DNA from: an uncultured Odoribacter sp.
GTDB lineage: Bacteria; Bacteroidota; Bacteroidia; Bacteroidales; Marinifilaceae
NCBI GenBank assembly: GCA_900544025.1
Contig: UQTM01000079.1
Coordinates: forward strand, 1 to 15,413
Reading direction: 5' to 3'
DNA length: 15,413 nt
In this document: piece by piece, positions 14,648 to 15,413 of the stretch
Layout: the number at the start of each line of letters is the position of its first letter
How positions within the stretch are numbered: the stretch's first letter is position 1
Translations under genes and position numbers: made by a program
The notes under the pieces: model-generated
Told to the model about the DNA's origin: nothing
What the model saw: only the letters and a program-made list of their open reading frames with translations
The model's database searches: none

Positions 14648-15184
14648 TTGAACTAAAATCGATACAGTTTTTGACGCACTTTATTCATTTGGGATACTTT
14701 GCACTACCCCCTCATGATCTTCATCCCATTTGTCGGATATTAAAGGAATGATTTGATTTTAAAAGCAAAATAGAACCGGGTATACTCATTCTTATAATAA
14801 ATCAATGTTTAACAAATATAGCCATCGTTTATAACTTTTCAAAGCAAAATGAAGAAAATTTATATTATAATGAACTTCTATGCTTTTTAATTCCCATTTA
14901 TGATCAAAATATTATGCTTGTAATTTATGGGTAGCTTTGCTTTAAATCCTGATATAATTATTATCGAACATCTGCTGATTTTTATGCTGCTTTAAGTATT
15001 GGTTGCTATTTTCATTCGGGGGTGACCATAAACGACTAAACCGAAACGTTCGGGGGCAATGTAGAAAGGGATTGTGTTTCCGGAAGGGAGTAATCCCGAT
15101 AGAACTGTTTTTATCATAGAGCTTCAAAAATAGTTTTGATTGTGGAATTTGTATAAGGTGAAATTTCGGGAATAATCTTTGCAA

Positions 15185-15277
15185 ATGGAGAATAAGATTA
15201 ACAAAGTTTCGCCGGAAGGGCTTAGAGAATTCGGGCACGCTTTAGAGATACTGCCGTTTTTACATTGGTGGGTGTGA
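15185..15277 (+). other. Possible 30-residue reading frame or gene remnant
   Basis: ATG at 15185 gives a 30-codon frame (MENKINKVSPEGLREFG... LPFLHWWV) ending at TGA. Its base composition is more gene-like than the AT-rich DNA to its left. I do not recognise it. It may be the leftover start of a larger gene or chance. Confidence 0.2.
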
Positions 15278-15317
15278 GAAATGCGACAGAATTGCGACAA
15301 AGCATAAAACGGATAAG

Positions 15318-15348
15318 AAAAAAGCAGCTACATTCTATGTAACTGCTT
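15318..15348 (-). terminator. Rho-independent terminator of tRNA-Pro
   Basis: On the minus strand AAGCAGTTACAT, AGA, ATGTAGCTGCTT forms a 12-bp stem (one G-U pair) with a 3-nt loop, followed by a T-run (T6 counting the last stem bases). It begins 12 bp after the tRNA 3' end. Confidence 0.8.
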
Positions 15349-15360
15349 GATTTTCAGTTG

Positions 15361-15413
15361 TCGGGGTGACAGGATTCGAACCTGCGACCCTCTGCTCCCA
15401 AAGCAGATGCGCT
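15361..15413 (-). tRNA. tRNA-Pro (anticodon TGG), 5' part cut off by window edge
   Basis: The minus strand reads an anticodon arm TCTGC-TTTGGGA-GCAGA, with TGG at loop positions 34-36, then a variable region and a T arm containing GGTTCGAATCC. The acceptor 3' strand CACCCCG plus discriminator A ends at 15361. The CCA end is not encoded (the following bases are CAA), so it must be added after transcription. The 5' acceptor strand and most of the D arm lie outside the window. Confidence 0.9.

Larger units (their letters stand above)
14575..15317. other. About 740-bp AT-rich region without a convincing gene
   Basis: Between the GNAT-like gene and the tRNA-Pro terminator. It holds the operon promoter candidate and a palindrome near 14612-14647, long A/T-rich stretches (14750-15000) and a more GC-balanced part (15000-15290). 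The latter has a short reading frame at 15185-15277 and a near copy of the tRNA 3' end at 15016-15026. A 98-codon minus-strand frame at 14942-15238 has biased composition (Phe, Arg, His, Pro, Lys) and no recognisable domain, so I do not call it a gene. Decayed accessory DNA is the simplest reading. Confidence 0.5.

Noticed and set aside
14942..15238. 98-codon minus-strand open frame in the spacer
   Set aside because: Biased composition, no recognisable domain and no promoter or neighbour that would support it; reads like chance in AT-rich DNA.

Overview
This window looks like chromosomal DNA of a member of the Bacteroidota, most likely the order Bacteroidales. The evidence is a Bacteroidota-type LptD, a single-gene MlaD/MCE protein next to an Amidase_3 enzyme, a RlmB/ABC-F pair, DnaA with a DDIHEL Walker B, start codons without Shine-Dalgarno sequences, and several upstream copies of the Bacteroidota -7 promoter element (TAnnTTTG). 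No rRNA, insertion sequence or CRISPR array is visible.

Layout. 1-1469 (-) is most of pruA (proline/glutamate catabolism), cut by the window edge. Divergent from it, 1715-3661 (+) is an ABC-F translation-factor ATPase, followed after 30 bp by rlmB (23S rRNA 2'-O-methyltransferase). Together they form a ribosome-related pair. lptD (LPS export to the outer membrane) lies at 4461-7190 (-), convergent with rlmB. Divergent from lptD is a two-gene cell-envelope unit: an N-acetylmuramoyl-L-alanine amidase and an MlaD/MCE lipid-transfer protein. Both seem to end in a SPOR-like domain. After a 377-bp non-coding stretch with a palindrome and a terminator-like hairpin comes dnaA (10128-11552). It ends in a strong hairpin terminator that runs almost into the start codon of a YigZ/IMPACT-family gene (11622-12215).

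The right part (12383-14574, all on -) is different in kind: a compact operon of three overlapping genes. In transcription order these are a small GNAT-like protein, a PAPS-reductase-like PP-loop protein (DUF3440; IbrA/YbdN type) and a ParB/sulfiredoxin-fold protein (IbrB/YbdM type). The IbrA/IbrB pairing is known from enteric genomic islands and from E. coli ybdN/ybdM, but its chemistry is unknown to me. The operon has a promoter-like sequence whose -33 element lies inside a perfect 14-bp palindrome. It is separated by about 0.75 kb of AT-rich, apparently non-coding DNA from the 3' end of a tRNA-Pro gene at the window edge, a position typical of accessory insertions. This operon is the best candidate here for a poorly described system.

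Limits: protein identities rest on motifs read by eye. Promoters, operators and terminators are pattern matches without experimental support.
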